64,000 nucleotides of DNA from Agrocybe praecox (lineage: Eukaryota; Basidiomycota; Agaricomycetes; Agaricales; Agrocybaceae), in contig OZ024848.1 in assembly GCA_964017145.1 (NCBI GenBank), positions 3,567,835 to 3,631,834 of the forward strand, written 5' to 3'. The notes under the pieces are model-generated. The model saw only the letters and a program-made list of their open reading frames with translations, searched no databases and had not been told where the DNA came from. This document shows, one piece after another, positions 23,010-35,800 of this stretch. A program made the translations under genes and the position numbers. Every line of letters starts with the position of its first letter. Position 1 is the stretch's first letter.

Positions 23010-24014
23010 CCAAAGCCAAGTAGTCTCTGTTTTTAAGTACTATTACGATCCTCTATTCTGAGGGCTTGAATCGAGTTGACATAGCACACTTTGCGCATCG
23101 ACGAGAGTGAGCCATGTGACATTGGTATGATCCAGTCTCAAAAGAGATTGACCATTCAACTAGTGCTATCAGCACAAGTATGGAAACTGAGAACAAATCT
23201 CGTAGTTCTAGTCATTTCCAACGGTTTTAGGTGCCATACGCTTGGATATCGTGACTGTATTGGCCCGTAATATCGAACCTCCACGGGAGCTTCGGGGCAT
23301 CCATCTCATATGCTTAATGACCGGCACCATCTTATCCTTAAGAGACATCAGCAGATGTATTCAGTCGCACGTTGATCTGAGATCATTTCTCAACTCAAAT
23401 CCCGAACAGTTCACTAGTATACATTGTTATGTTCTACTGTAGTTACTAATATCCCTAGCCTATACCGAGCTATCATATCGAGCCCGGCCAGAACTCGATG
23501 CCTCGATGAACAGACTGTGTTTGATCTTCAGCTCGACCTTGAGGAATGGCACAGGTGATTCAGCTACCTCAGTTAACAAATAGATCCCCACCCACACACC
23601 ATTGCGCAAGCAATACATCTCACTGAGGAAGCACCAGATCCCCAAGGTCGTGAACAATCGATGAACGTTTCCAGCAGCTCTGAAAGTCGATTATTTCCAC
23701 AGGGCACTCACTAGCTTGAAATAAGCGCAGAACACCCGAATATATGGAGGAGATACATGCGTTTCTCGAACCTGATATCCAAAACTATACCGGGGCGCGC
23801 GTGTTGACCAGTTCGTTCAAAAAGCTATACTTGGGGGCTCAGTGCATGTAGACAGCCTAATTGTGTCACTCGAGGTGAGGTCGATACGAGAGACTCCTTG
23901 CGGGAACGATACATGAGAATTCAAAACGAAATGTTTGAAAAAGTTGAGGCGAGATGGCGAAGGAAGTTAGCGTCTCATCGAAGTCGAACTTGGTTGTACA
24001 GTCACATTTACTAG
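23010..24014 (+). pseudogene. Relic of a spliced plus-strand gene (unit B), best-preserved splice junction
   Basis: An exon can be traced at 23231-23438, entered through the acceptor TTTTAG at 23225-23230. It reads LDIVTVLARNIEPPREL, then LSLRDISRCIQSHVDL and FLNSNPEQF. It ends two bases into a codon at a GTAGTT donor. The matching acceptor is the GGCCAG before 23492, and the next exon (TRCLDEQTVFDLQLDLEEWH) resumes in the right phase. A TGA at 23556-23558 then ends the frame, where unit A continues. A later open frame (about 23811-24014) carries RDSLRERYMRIQ with an in-frame extra codon (FEKVEARWR) relative to A and C. It was probably a real gene, now decaying. The family is unknown. Confidence 0.45.
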
Positions 24015-24099
24015 GAGGAACCAGAGATTCAGTGAGGATATTCAGCCCGACGTGTGATTGCGCGAGTGCCAGTACTGCTGTGCATCTGTCTTATCTCTG

Positions 24100-27000
24100 G
24101 TATGAGCCGATTTGAATTTCCTCGAATTCGGCAAGCGCCGACAGTGTTCAAAGTTGTTTGTGACAATCCGTGACCAGTGACTCAACAAACCAGACGTTTC
24201 TGAACGAAACCTTGGCCATCAATCATACTCCTCATTGTACAAATCCGCCGACCCACGAAGCAGCACCAGCACCAGCACATCCAAACACGCCCTCCTTCGC
24301 TCAAGTTACACCCTCACGAAGAATAAATTGCTGCTCCTCGCGCATGCTCAGGATGGTATCAGCATCGGCGGTGCTTCTCCTAGCCTTGGCAACCGTAGCC
24401 CTAACGCTGGGCGCGTAAGGAAGGACTCCGACTCTGTCCAATGGAACGGGAAGGGGAACGTGCGTTGGCGTGGGCGGATTGAGCGCTACGAGGCCTTTCC
24501 CTGTTCCCATTCTCATCGTCGCGAATCGGGATGGTGTGCGTGGGCAGTAGCAGGAGAGGGAAGGGGAGAGGGAGAGGATGCCAACGCCAACTCATTTGTC
24601 CGCTGCTGCTGCTCAGCACGTCTTTCTTCCATCGCCATAGACTGTTGTTATCCCCGCAGAGGCGCAGGCGCGGATCCAGGTCCAGGTTCAAATGCAGATG
24701 AAGATGGAGACTCCGCCTCGGATCTTTCCTCAGTCTCAGTCTCAAGAACCCCAACATAAACATATGCACTCCTCCGCTCAACGTACAGTCACCCTCACCC
24801 CCTCGCAAAGAATAAATTGGTGCTCCTCGCCCATGCTCAGGCTGGTATCAGCATCAGTGGTGCTTGCCCTAGCCTTGGTAACGCTGCTGACGCTCCGAGG
24901 CTCGTGTGGAAGGACTTGGGATCTGTACAACGGAATGGGAACGGGAACGGGAACGTGGGTGTGGGCGAGTTGAGCGCTACGAGACAGGATCTATCCCTGT
25001 TCCCGTCGTCGCGAATTGGAACAACCCCGACGCCTTCGATGCCTTTATCAGCCGCGCAGCACGTTCCTGCTCCATCAACTGTTGTTGTTATTACCCCAGA
25101 GGCGCAGGCGCAGGTCCAGGTCCAAGTTCAGATGCAAATGCTGATGGTGCAGACCCAGCCTCTGATTAATGATTCCTCGGTCTCGAGAACTCCAGCTCCA
25201 GCTCCTCACAGGTACGGATGCGGACAAGGACGTGGATGCGGATACCAAACCTCTGGATCGCCAACACCAACACCAACGAGACACAGATCACGATACGATC
25301 CTCCTCAAGACGATCGACTCTCTTCTCCTCGGCGTTGGCGTTGGCATCAGCGTTGGGAAGCAAAAGTAGGCGGAATTCCAAACCCAAGACTCCCCACCGT
25401 ACTCCCTCCCACAGCCTCCTTATTCCGTCGTCGTTTCTCCTCCTTCTCCTCCCCCTTCTTATCACAATCCGAATCCGAATCCTTCTTCATCTCCTCTCCC
25501 TATGTCGCGCAGAAATGACAACGACAGCGACGCCCTCGTCCTAGCCGAGAAGAAGGAATCTCCGACCCCCATATCCGTCCCGGTGCCTGTCGACGAAAAT
25601 ATCGTCATTGTCGTTCCAAAACCTATCAGAAGCGGCAGTGTACTCATTTCCGCGCCTGTACCTGCCGTCATCGCTTCGTCATCGTCGCACTCTCCCTTTC
25701 CCTTTCACCATGCTCAGCAGTCGTCCCAGTCCCCGTCCCAGTCCCAGCAGTAACAGCGGCGGATGCGGCGTGTCTATCAGTGCTTTTCCTCGTTCACCAG
25801 CACCAGCACATCCGCACACGTCCTCCTCCGCTCAAATCACCTCCTTGCGAAGAACAAATCGCTGCTCCTCGCGCATGGTCAATCTGGTATCACCGTTCCT
25901 AGCACCAATGCCAATGTTGAGAGGCGCGTGAGGAAGGGCTCGGGCTCTGTTCAATGGAACGTGGGCCGGATGAGCGCTACGCGTACGCGACCTATCGCCA
26001 TTTCCGTCATCGCGAATTGGAGGGAGAGGATGACGCAGGAGAGGGAGAGGATGTCGACGCCTTCCGCTCAACACGTCTTGCCTCCATCGCCATAGCCATT
26101 GACTGTTGTTGTCCCAGGGGCCCAGGCGCATACGCAGGTCCAAGTGCAGATACCAAATACCAAATCTCTGGATCACCACCAACATCAACGGAATGCAGAT
26201 GCAGATGCGATCCTGCTCAAGACGTTACTTTTCTTATTCCTTCCTTCCTTCTTCCCCCCTCCCTTCCTGCCTTCTTCCTTCATCGATATCCCTTGCTTCC
26301 TTTTTCCTGCTCCCCCCTGCTCCCCCTCCTCCCTTTGGGTTCCGTGCTTCGTTGCGTTTTGTACTCGAATCCTTGTTGGATAGAACCCTTCCCAAATTTA
26401 CGACGAATATACCCCACCTGCACGAATACACGACTGCATAACGACCTACACACGACACGAGACACCACGATACACAGCTTGATTTTTTGATTTTTGATTT
26501 TTAATTATTTGGATCTGGATTATCGTGTTTTTGTTCTTCCTTCACTTTGGTTTTACGCTTCATTGTGACCTTTCTTCTTCTTACTACCTCTTGCGCTCAC
26601 AAACACCCACCTCTGTCTCTTGGGCCATCCACGACACGACGCACGGAACGGTACCGCGGATGCGGACAACGTCGAATCGTTTGGACAGGACGGGACGGGA
26701 CACGATTGGATTGGATTGGATCGAACAGGACTTTGATCGCCCTCGCTATCAGTCTTTTTCTTTTTGTCTGGTGCGTATGTTTGCCATACGAAATTGACGA
26801 TATGGATAATCTGAATTTTTCTAGTTGAAAGCACCGTCATCTTCCAGGGTTTTGTTGACCTCGACCCATCTGTACGTTGGGTTTTGGCCAGTCAACGTGC
26901 CCGCCACGATACACCTGTACCTCCACATACGCTACGTATTACGCGATCCTTATCCATACCTCCTGGAGAACAACGCAGCCCCCCGTTCGTCAGCATCTGC

Positions 27001-27935
27001 AAATGTTAGTGTACCCCGCATCTGCATCCTCGACGACGACGACAATATCGGGGACATCACCTCACGCGCAAGTCTCCGAACGCTTACGTTGCATTTGGTC
27101 TCTGTGCATGTGCATGCGTATAGCGCTACCGATCCCAGATTTTTTTCTCAATCCCGATCTGGTTCTCAATATCAATCCCAATCCCAATCTGTTAAAACTA
27201 CCAACGACACGAAAGGAAGCACAAGGAAAATGAAGAATTACCACTGGAAACGAAAACGGAAACAAAATGATGCAAGTCAGCCTCAAAGTTGACTTCGACT
27301 TCGACCTGTCCGCGGTCTTTCCTGTCCCTGTCCCTTCTCCATCATCCTCTTCCTCTCTTACTCCCTCTTCCAGTCCGTCCTCCTCGCCCGCACCGAAAAA
27401 CACACCCACAAAATGCTCAACCCAAAGGACGGGCAGCAGCACCAGCAGCAGGAAACGCACGCACGCACGCTCTGCCCTCCCCCTTCTCGTCCTACGTATA
27501 CGTATAACCCCAGGCTCAGGCGCAGGTGCAGGAACAGAAGAACATCATCCCGTTTCCGAGGAGTTGTCCCGGGAGTGATTGTCCGAGTCAGAGGGGGTCT
27601 TCCACTTCCACTTCGTCTTCGTCTTCCAGGTCCACTTCTTCCGCGACGTCCACATCGGCGACATCCATCTCCTCGCACGCATCATACTCAAACTCGTCGT
27701 ACAATTCCACCCACGCGCTCGTCCGCTCAACCCAACCTCAGATTCATTTCCTGCCGAAGCCGAACAAGATCAAATCGTTGCTCCTCTCGCATGCTCAAGC
27801 GCTCAAGCCGGTATCAGCATCGACATTCCTACCACCGTTCCTGGCTCCAATGTCGATTATCACGCTGGGTTGGAATATTGAGTTGAACGTTGACGTTGAG
27901 CGGTGTTTCGTTTCTTTTCTTCTTTTCTTTATTCG
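24100..27935 (+). pseudogene. Ser/Pro/Gln-rich modular gene, unit B copy, broken and 3'-truncated
   Basis: Modules lie at about 24225-24740, 24750-25260 and 25770-26220, followed by a second N-terminal-like segment starting MMQVSLKVDFDFD at 27267 and ending near GLEY at 27880. The block matches unit A from 13530 to 17640. The final part present in units 0, A and C (MVMYGVERRYRR and beyond) is missing: the sequence passes straight into the conserved 3' region. Open pieces in several frames (24235-24759, 24817-25518, 25763-26095, 27526-27951) show frameshifts throughout. Confidence 0.5.
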
Positions 27936-28130
27936 CGGGGATCCGATGTGAGTGCCTTCTTCTTTGTGCATGACTTTGTCTGATATGATATGACGATGAT
28001 AGGTTTCATCCGACGGTCGTTTGACCTATTACGACGACCGACCCTTTCACAATGCGGACCAGAACTCGGGGTCTTCCCCGCTTTCTTCTTAAAATTCTAT
28101 CATCGCCTGCACCAGTACCAGCACTCTAAT
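25235..28130. repeat. Near-identical segmental duplication with 14700-17640 (copy 2)
   Basis: Partner of the block at 14700-17640, at an offset of about 10.5 kb. See that entry for the extent of identity. The two copies diverge sharply after about 28130, where unit A has the poly-T/(TTGTG)n array and an extra module. Confidence 0.85.
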
Positions 28131-28850
28131 CTCGTATGACGCCTCCTCTCGTCTTTCACCTTGATCGGTGTTCGATGGACGATACGAGTAGATGCGTCCT
28201 CGATTTCTCTTTTTCTTTTTCTATGGGATCGAACGAATTTGTTGTGCTGTGCTGGCTGGCTGGCTGCATCTCGCATCTCGATTGATATCTGCGATGTTCG
28301 ACGTTTAATGGCCTTTTTTTCCCTTTCCCTTGTGTGTGTTTATCGCGCATCAATGGCTTCTTGAGTCGGTTTGTTCGTTGTCTTTTTAGGTTGATGTTCG
28401 TGTCCGTCGGATTGGTTATCTCGCCCTCTCCTTTTCATCTTCTTTCATTTTGTTGTCTTCTTTCTCATCAGTTTTCCTTTCCTTCGTATCCTTCTGGGTC
28501 CTTTCGTCTTTTCTCTTCTCTTCTCATCTTCTTTCTCCTTGCTTTTTACTTGCTTATCATCATCATCATCAATATATCGACGATTTATTGGCTTGGTGTT
28601 TTTTTTGTTTGTTTTCTGGGAGTGTTTTTGTTTTTTATTTGCGGGGGGGAGGAGGCGGAGGGCGGAGTGATGTGCTGATCTGCCGAGTTGCCGGAAGACG
28701 ATTTTGGTTTTATTTGCTTTATTTGTACACGATACGACGACACTCACCATATGCATACAGTCCCCTCATGGTAAAATAAACACTCTTCCTTTCCACACAT
28801 TCATGTTGTACGAGTGGGATGAGACTTGGGCCCGGCAAGCCTTTATTAAT
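27936..28850. repeat. Conserved 3' region of the duplicated unit (unit B, shortened)
   Basis: It contains GTGCATGACTTTGTCTGATATGA, GGACCAGAACTCGGGGTC and a T/C-rich tract at 28300-28560. It then joins, at about 28600, a GGGGGGGAGGAGGCGGAGG segment equivalent to 38360-38400 in unit C, skipping the roughly 1-kb middle present in units A and C. Confidence 0.5.
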
Positions 28851-28855
28851 ATTCT

Positions 28856-29545
28856 GAAACGATGGGGAATCTTTTGAATTCGTAAAAGATTGAGACGAGA
28901 CGAAATCGTCTCTGGGGTTCTAATCCCTTGAGAGTAGTACGTAGTATGTAGAAATCGATTGATTTAATTGTGGGTGTGCTGAACGAATGCGTGAAAGCGA
29001 ATATGATGCACTTTCGCGTGCGATGATATGATAGAGCGAACGATGTGGCTACTAGTGGGTGAATTCAATGATCTCATGTCATTTCTACTACCTAGGTACT
29101 ACAACATGGTAGGTTACATATATATACTGTATCTACGTGCTGAGCACCCATTTTGGTGATGAGAATAAAGTTCAGAGAATGGGGAAATAAATAAATTGAA
29201 GATGATAAAGTTGGAAGTGAAAATTTATCCAAACAATAAGAGAAATGATGATGTAGAATGGAGATGAATGGAATGTGAAAATTTGAATAGAATTTGAAAC
29301 AGGAAAACTGAAGAAGTCGAATTTGAGTTCAGAACATATGTTTAAATGCATACCCATATAGGTATGTTGGTTTGAGAGGCACGGGTGATGAAATACGGTT
29401 GAAAACAATATAAAACAGTCGTTATTGTGGTCCAACGACGAAGTCACAAATCCGGCGGCAATGGCCGGGACTTAATTGATGCGTGGCGCGAGCGCGCGTT
29501 GGCCGTGGGAATGTCGGTTTCCGTGCGTATGCTTGGAGGGTACCT
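28856..29545. other. Unit B-specific insertion, no gene recognised
   Basis: In unit C (38640-38670) the shared sequence runs TTTTTATTACTATTCCTCGATGATG without a break. In unit B the two halves lie about 690 bp apart, at TTTATTAATATTCTG near 28850 and ATTCCTCGACGATAG near 29550. The intervening sequence is AT-rich and has no recognised coding region; the 91-codon minus frame (29172-29447) is low complexity. It may be an unidentified insertion or a deletion in C. Confidence 0.35.
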
Positions 29546-30059
29546 CACAATTCCTCGACGATAGCGAAGATCCACAATTTTCTTTAAACCCATTGCACCC
29601 AGAGCTTCAAGAGCCAAGCCTCCGGCTCGTCTATCCCTCTCGAGTTTCTATAGACCTACTAGCGTGTTCTCCTCATTCTCATTCTCATTCCCAAATTTCA
29701 AGAGACAACATGCCAGCAGAACAAGCCCTTAAATAACCGATGGTAGAAGGTCAACGAGAAAGAAGTTCAAACTTCGTGGCATTTTCAAGCCAGGTCCAGT
29801 TAGATAGGTGAGGGAAGACTCATCTCAGAGCAAAACATTGATGAGTCGACGAAATATGATGTGAGGCCGGACGTCGGCCGTGTATGACAGTCTGGGGCAG
29901 CTTCCTTGAGGTTATGTATGTGTGAGATGACTCGAGGAGGTCTTCATCGATCGAGCTGTAATTAAGAAGTTCGGGTCTGGTGCAGGCGTGAGCTTGATCT
30001 TGAAGCTTGCCGGTCACCCCACACCTCATTCTGGAGACTCCAATTACCGATTTTTTTGT

Positions 30060-30392
30060 CTTTGACGTGTTGGGGCGAAACTTTCGAAGGCGTTACGGGA
30101 AAATCGATTGATATATTTAGAGATAGGAGCATGTCTTAAATTAGAGTACCAAAAGTCGAGGATATCTTGCAAATTATACAGAAATGTATATTAAATTATG
30201 GCATTAAAATTCAAGAGAGTCTTGCAAATTATATAAGAAGAGATGTCGAAATCGGTGCTATTAAATGTGCAGGAATGTTTGATTGCAACGTAAGGATCAT
30301 GGATGATGCCGAGGCGAGGAAGGTGCTATGCGTGATACCGAATTTGAGCAAAAGAGGTTGGTATTTCAGGTATATCCCGTACCGTATATATT
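30060..30392 (+). pseudogene. Conserved flank 3' of membrane-protein gene C, 80-codon open relic
   Basis: This is the most open version of the segment repeated at 10870, 21440 and 45065. An open frame (30167-30409) reads ANYIRRDVEIGAIKCAGM, then IMDDAEARKVLCVIPNL and KRGWYF, and overlaps the tail of the opposite-strand membrane gene. Parts of the same frame survive in the other three copies, which argues that it was once coding. A GT near 30370 could be a splice donor. The family is not recognised. Confidence 0.3.
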
Positions 30393-31679
30393 TTAGACTT
30401 CTTCAGTAGGATTTCGGATGTTTGTGGCATCAAGAGGTACTTCTTGAATCTCAGAGATGTTGTAATTTTGAGCAGCGGCTGCAAAGGCACTAACAGTGTG
30501 ATCATTTGGTTCTGAGCTCATATTGGTTGAAAACTCCTCGGTTGAATTCTCCTTTGTTAATTCGAGACGAGCAACCATAAGGGTCGGTGCAAATGCCTGT
30601 CAAATTAATTCAGGGTGATCAGAGAGTCTCCGCAAGGTAATTCATGATCAACTTACAGTTGTGACCGATGTAATTACAAATGTATATGAATCTGCATTCC
30701 AGAGAGATGCTTCAGATGCCAAAAACGTAGGACTACTATTGAGGAACCCAGTAATTGCATTCATCAATGTTGAGCAGGAGTATAAGGCCGACGACTCTAT
30801 CATTATTTCAATGATTTGCATGAATTTTCTTCGAGCCTTGTCATTTATAGTTGTTGAGGAATAGATTTTCATGCCAATTGCAAGTGACACAATTATACTT
30901 GTTGCAGCTGACACACACTGGCTAGTCGCATACAGGATGTCGTACTGCTGCGCAAATTGATCTGTCTGATAGCTCAGTGGGTCTAGGTCAAACAGAAAAT
31001 GCATAATGGTAACTGCAATGATCATCACTGTAAAACTATATCAATATATAATTTGGAATCCAAAGTAACACTGGTATTACCAATTTCAACAATATAAATA
31101 CCCAGAAATGCCAGTGTGACATATTTCAGGCCACGAAAAAGTTTCCAGGAACGCCATATCTAAAATTCTTGTCAGCAGGATGAAGTAATACAGCTCGTAC
31201 GATATTTACCAGCAAACCACCCGCAAGAACCTGACCTAACCCTTGTAATATTGCGGCTGTGATATCTACGGCGGGGGAAGCCGAGATAACCATGCTTGAA
31301 TAAAAGATCTCATATCGAGTGTTGGCCTTTCCTCCCACAAAACAGGTGTCTGCATAAATCCATTCAATGATCAGACTTCCAAGAGTGCAACCAAACAATC
31401 CTGCAAGAACACTAGTAACCACTCGTTGAGGCTGGGACCTGCGTACTGCAAATTTATTAGCATTTCATGCCTCCCTCATGCAGCATGCTCCCACAATAGA
31501 TTCGAAAGGTTATCAAATAAAACCCAATATATGCTCCTATGTATAGTTGTTCAGCCACGTCATGCTGAATAAAGACGGTACTTACCTCCAAGAAATTGAA
31601 ACAACAATGATGAATTTAAGTTACCGCTAATAACTGACTTTTGAAATGATATGGGGAATGTGTCATCCTGGGCAGACAT
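30393..31679 (-). CDS. Multi-pass membrane protein, copy C (5 exons)
   Basis: Deduced exons are 31679-31586, 31445-31210, 31159-31081, 31027-30657 and 30596-30393, giving 327 aa. Exons 1 and 2 are each exactly 3 nt shorter than in A, B and D (one codon lost in the MSAQDDTF start and one Gly lost in RRSQPQR), so indels inside exons keep the frame. Intron 1 ends at TTTGCAG (31446 upward); the alternative nearer acceptor would meet TAA. Other features are TSVLAGLFGCTLGSLIIEWI, SSALYSCSTLMNAITG and an APTLMVARLEL equivalent in exon 5. Function is unknown. Confidence 0.8.
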
Positions 31680-31699
31680 GATGAAATGTGGTTCTGTAA

Positions 31700-32737
31700 T
31701 ACCGTAAGTCAAGTAGTCGCTGTCTTTAAGTACTATTACGAGCGTCTATTGAATCAAGTTATCATGGTACACTTTGCACATCGACGAGAGTGAGCCATGT
31801 GAGATTGGTACGATCTAGTCTCAAAAGAGATTGACCAACCAACCAACCGGTGCTATCAGGACAAGAACGGAAACTGAAAACAACTCTCGTGGTTCTAGTC
31901 ATTTCCAATTGTTTTAGGCGCCATACAATTGGATATCGTGACAGTATTGGGCCCTAATAGTAATACCTCCCCGGGAGCTTCTAGGCATCCATCTCATATG
32001 ACTAACGCCCGGCATCATCTTATCCTTAGGAGACATCAACAAATATATTCAGGCGCACGTTGACCTGAGATCATTTCTGAACCCAAATCCTGAACAGTTC
32101 ACTAGTATACATTGTTATGTTCTACTGCATGCACTTGCTAATACCTGTAACCTATACTGAGTTATCGTCTCGAGCCCGGCCAGAACTCGAATCCTCGATG
32201 AATGGACTAAGCTTGATCTTCAGCTGGACATTGAGGAATGACACAGGCGTTTCTAATACCCGTTCAGTCCACGAATAGATACCCACACACCCCAATTCGC
32301 AAGCAATACATTTCACTGAGGAAGCGCGAGATCCCCAAGGTCGTGAATGATCAATGGACGTTTTCAGCCGCTCTGATAGTCAATCATTTCCGCAGGGCAC
32401 TCACTAACTTGAAACAAACTCAACACATCTGAAGGGGTGGAGGCGATATACACGTTCCTCAAACCTGATGTCCGAAGAGGGGATCAGGTTTGTCCGTGTC
32501 CATGTCCGTGCTATACCGGGGATGCTGTATTAGCCAGTGCGTTCAAAAAGCTGTACTTGGGGACTCGGTGCATGTAGACAGCCTGATTGTGTCACTCGAG
32601 GTGAGTTCGATACGAGAGACTCCTTGCGGGAACGATACATGAGAATTCAAAACGAAATGTTTGAAATTGAGGCGAGATGGCGAAGTAAGTTAGCGTCTCA
32701 TCGAAGTCGAACTTGGTTGTACAGTCGCATTTACTAG
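31700..32737 (+). pseudogene. Relic of a spliced plus-strand gene (unit C)
   Basis: The segment matches units A and B but has more lesions: stops break the LDEWTKLDLQLDIEE part just after 32230. The 66-codon frame at 32537-32737 (GACRQPDCVTRGEFDTRDS, then RERYMRIQNEMFEIEARWR) stays open and differs from unit A by only a few residues. The family is unknown. Confidence 0.4.
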
Positions 32738-32819
32738 GAGGAACCACGCATTCAGCGAGGATACGACGTATGATCCTGTGACGTGCCAGTACCGCTGGGC
32801 ATCTGTCTTATCTTTGGTA

Positions 32820-35800
32820 TGAGCCGATTTGAATTTCCTCGAATTCGGCGCGCCGACAGTGTTCAAAGTTGTTTGTGACAATCCGTGACCAGTGACTCAA
32901 CAAACCAGACGTTTCTGAACGAAACCTTGGCCATCAATCATACTGCTCATCGTACAAATGCGCCGACCCACGAAGCAGCACGAGCACCAGAATATCCACA
33001 CACGCCCTCCTTCGCTCAAGTAACCCCGTCACGAAGAATAAATTGCTGCTCCTCGCGCACGCTCAGGATGGTATCGGCACCGGCGGTGCTTCTCCTAGAC
33101 TTGGCAACCCTATCCCTAACGCTGGGCGCGTGAGGAAGGACTCTGGCTCTGTCCAATGGAACGGGAACGGGAACGTGCGTTGGCGTGGGCGGGTTGAGCG
33201 CTACGAGGCCTTTCACTGTTTCCATTCTCGTCGTCGCGAATCGGGATCGTGTGCGTGGACAGTAGCAGGAGAGGGAAGGGGAGAGGGAGAGGATGCCAAC
33301 GCCAACGCTTTTGTCCGCTGCTGCTGCTCAGCAGGCCTTTCTTCCATCGCCATAGACTGTTGTTGTCCTCCCAGGGGCGCAGGCGCAGGTCCAGGTCCAG
33401 GTTCAAATGCAGATGAAGATGGAGACTCCGCCTCGGATCTTTCCTCAGTCGCTGTCTCAAGAACCCCAACATAAACACATGCACTCCTCCGCTCAACGTA
33501 CAGTCACCCTCACCCCCTCGCAAAGAATAAATTGGTGCTCCTCGCCCATGCTCAGGCTGGTATCAGCATCGGCGGTGCTTCCCCTAGCCTTGGTAACGCT
33601 GCTGACGCACCGAGGCGCGTGATGAAGGTCTTGGGCCCTGTCCAACGGAATGGGAACGGGAATGTGGGCGTTGGCGGGTTGAGGGCTACGAGACCGGGAC
33701 CTATCCCTGTTCCCGTCGTCGCGAATCGGAAAAACCCCGACGCCTTTATCAGCTGCTCAGCACGTTCCTGCTCCATCGACTGCTGTTGTTGGCCCAGAGG
33801 CGCAGGTCCAGGTCCAGGTCCAAGTTCAGATGCAGATGGTGCAAAGCAGATGGGGCAGACTCCGCCTCTGATTAATGATTAATGATTCCTCATTCTCGAG
33901 AACTCCAGCTCCAGCTCCTTACTGGTACGGATGCGGACAAGGACGCGGATGGGGATGGGGATACCAAGATCGCCAACACCAACACCAACGAGACGCAGAT
34001 CATGATACGATCCTCCGAAAGACGATCGACTCTCTTCTCCTCGGCGTCGGCGTCAGCGTTGGGAAGCAAATGCAGGCAGAATCCCAAACCCAAGACCCCA
34101 CCGCACTCCCTCCCACCGCCTCCTTATTCCGCCGCCGTTTCTCCTCCAAATTCACCTTCTCCGGCCCTTCTCATCCCAATCCGAATTCGCTTTCTTCTTC
34201 ATCTCCTTTCGCTACGCCGCACAGAAATAACAACGACAGAAACGACCTCGTCCTAGCCGAGAAGAAGAAAACTCTGACCCCCATACCCGTCCCGGTGCCC
34301 GTCGACGAAAAAATCGTGATCGTCGTTCCGAAACCTATCAGAAGCAGCAAGGTACCAATTTCCATGCCTGTACCTGCCGTCTCGTCGTCATCGTCGCACT
34401 CTTCGTCTGCTTCTCACCGTGCCCAGCAGGCGTCCCATTCCCCGTCCCAGCAGTAGTCCCGGTCTCCGTCCCATTCCCAGTCGCAATAGTCCCAGCAGCA
34501 GCAGTCCCAGTTGCCTCCTCCCACATCCTCATCCTCTCATCCCACCTCCTCGCCCACCCCGAAAAACACACCCACCACCACACCCACACCCGTAAGATCG
34601 TCAAACCAAAGAACGAGCAACAGCAAGAAACGCTCGCTCGCTCTGCCTTTCTCCTCCTACGCGCATGTATACCCCCAGACTCAAGCGCAGGGGTAGAAGA
34701 ACATCATCCCGTTCCAGAGAAGCTGTCCGGGGAGTGATTCATAGTCGGAGGGGGGGGGGGGGGTCTTCCACTTCGCCTTCGTCTTGTTTCTCCTCATCGT
34801 CTTCGTCTGCCTCTACTTCTTCCACCACAGCGACGTCGGCATCCAGTCACACCTCGACCTTGACCTCATCCTTCCCCTCATCGTTCAAATCTGACAACCC
34901 AGGGACCAGCACCAGCACCAGCATCCATGCACACACACTCCTCTGCTCAACTCAAACCCAGGAACCCAACTTCATCCCCTCACGAAGTCGAAGACGCACA
35001 AATCGTCGTCGTCGTCGCTCTTCGCACATTCTCAAGCCGGTCTCAATATCACTGTTCCTACCACCGTTCCTAGCACCAATGCTGACGCATCGGCAGAGGC
35101 AGAGGCGCGTGAGGAAGGACTCGGGCTCGGTCCAACGGAATGGGAATGGGGATGGGAACGTGGGCGTGGGCGGGGGCGGGGTTGAGCGCTACGAGACCTA
35201 TCGCTATCCCTATCGCGAATCGTTTGGGGAGTGTGGGTGAGCAGTCGCAGTCTCAGGAGAGGGAAAGGATGACGCATGAGAGGGAGAGGGAGAAGATGCC
35301 GTAGGAGAGGATGCCGACGTCAACGCCTTTGTCCGCTGCTGTGTCTCAGCACGTCTTACTTCCATCGCCATCGCCATCGACTGTAGGTTCAAACGTTCAA
35401 GCTTCAAGCTCAAGTCCAGGTCGATTCTCTTCTCCTCGGCGTTGGCATTGGGGAAGCTAAAACAAAAACAGTTAGAAGCACAAGACCGCCCAATATACTC
35501 CCTCCCACCGCCTCCTTATTCCACCGCGGTCTCACCTCTTAATCCTCCTTCGTCTCCTCCAAATGCTACGCACAGAAACGACGACGGAGATGACCCCGTC
35601 ATACCGAGAAGAAATCCCCGACCCCCATACCGGTGCCAGTCGACGAAAAAATTGTGATCGTCGTTCCAAAACCTATCAGAAGCGGTAGGGTACCCATTTC
35701 CGTGTTTCTCGTCGCGTCGTCGTCCAACTCCCCCTCTCCCTCCCACCATGCTCAACAGCAGTTCCAATCTCAGTCCCAACAGCAGCAGCGACGCCACACC

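Noticed and set aside
29172..29447. 91-codon minus-strand ORF
   Set aside because: AT-rich, Phe/Ile/His-rich composition inside a unit B-only segment; no supporting evidence.
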